In this document: piece by piece, positions 33,324 through 33,544 of the stretch
Layout: the number at the start of each line of letters is the position of its first letter
Numbering within the stretch: position 1 is the stretch's first letter
Assembly (NCBI GenBank): GCA_027622655.1
Contig: JAQBYI010000035.1
Coordinates: forward strand, 1-33,544
Direction of reading: 5' to 3'
Length of the DNA stretch: 33,544 bases
Origin: Gemmatimonadota bacterium
GTDB taxonomy: Bacteria; Gemmatimonadota; Gemmatimonadetes; Gemmatimonadales; Gemmatimonadaceae
Notes under the pieces: model-generated
What the model was told of the DNA's origin: nothing
Seen by the model: only the letters and a program-made list of their open reading frames with translations
The model's database searches: none
Program-made: the position numbers and the translations under genes

Positions 33324-33527
33324 ATGCAGATCTGGATGACGAAGCGCGTGTCGCCCGAGCGGGCGCGTGAACTGGGCCTGTGGGCGACACTGCTGATGCT
33401 GCTCGGGCAGCACTTCTTTGAGGGAGGCCTGCAGGACGGTCACGTCGCCTCCAGCCTTGGTACCGGGCTGGGCATTTGGCTGGTGTTCCGATATTTCCTG
33501 GGTCCTTCTCAGGAGGGCGGGCGCTGA
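33324..33527 (+). CDS. 67-residue two-helix membrane protein
   Basis: A small gene with a good ribosome site (GAGGGA, about 7 nt before the ATG at 33324). The product begins with a basic stretch (MQIWMTKRVSPERAREL), then a first hydrophobic helix (LGLWATLLMLLGQHFF), a short acidic turn (EGGLQDGH) and a second helix (LGTGLGIWLVFRYFLG), ending in polar residues. Both termini should be cytoplasmic. No family was recognised. It starts 37 bp after the lipoprotein gene on the same strand, so the two are probably one unit. A partner or immunity-like role for the lipoprotein is speculation from size, topology and position. Confidence 0.7.
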   Translation: MQIWMTKRVSPERARELGLWATLLMLLGQHFFEGGLQDGHVASSLGTGLGIWLVFRYFLGPSQEGGR

Positions 33528-33544
33528 GGCGTTGGGCTGCGGCG

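Overview
The window looks like a stretch of chromosome from a high-GC, Gram-negative-type bacterium. It has lipoprotein and secretory signal peptides, an RND/TolC efflux set, densely packed genes with many 4-bp stop/start overlaps, and several secreted metallopeptidases. Gly/Arg-rich linkers inside envelope proteins, together with the gene mix, suggest a member of the Gemmatimonadota. That placement is inferred from style and content; no marker gene or rRNA is present.

Layout. (1) Positions 1-4264, minus strand: ECF sigma factor, small single-pass putative anti-sigma factor, CpxP/Spy-like periplasmic protein, TolC-family channel and an RND adaptor that runs off the left edge, forming a self-regulated envelope-stress/efflux operon. 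(2) Positions 4378-11141, minus strand: M28-PDZ lipoprotein peptidase, alpha/beta hydrolase, a conserved-looking protein of unknown function, endonuclease III, cyclophilin, a 53-residue membrane protein, a P1B-type metal ATPase and an HD-domain protein. (3) A HEAT-repeat protein at 11231-12664 (plus), then a minus-strand series: Xaa-Pro aminopeptidase, unknown protein, secreted amidohydrolase and BtuF-like cobalamin-binding protein. (4) Positions 17505-23637, plus strand: a large M14 carboxypeptidase closed by a perfect 12-bp hairpin, an EAL phosphodiesterase-like protein, and a small membrane protein overlapping a sodium:solute symporter. (5) Positions 23654-31799, minus strand: metF and metH with a response regulator-EAL protein and an acyl-CoA dehydrogenase close behind, then a DUF1684 lipoprotein. 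(6) Positions 32273-33527, plus strand: an unrecognised lipoprotein and a 67-residue two-helix membrane protein.

The clearest regulatory find lies in front of metF, read on the minus strand: a good sigma70-type promoter (TTGACA, 17 nt, TAGACT), then an RNA with the conserved sequence blocks of a SAM-II riboswitch, then a strong intrinsic terminator, then metF-metH. This is a complete SAM-responsive attenuation arrangement for the methyl-group branch of methionine synthesis. The pseudoknot P2 helix was not convincingly reconstructed by eye, so a covariance-model search is needed.

Other points of note: genes whose expected N-terminus has no ATG, GTG or TTG (two have a well-placed Shine-Dalgarno before an in-frame ATC); a terminator-like hairpin inside the first codons of the metal ATPase; short tandem DNA repeats that have become protein linkers; a heptamer repeat across the metF/metH junction; and homopolymer tracts in and upstream of the unknown lipoprotein. 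No tRNA, rRNA, IS element, phage gene or CRISPR array was seen.
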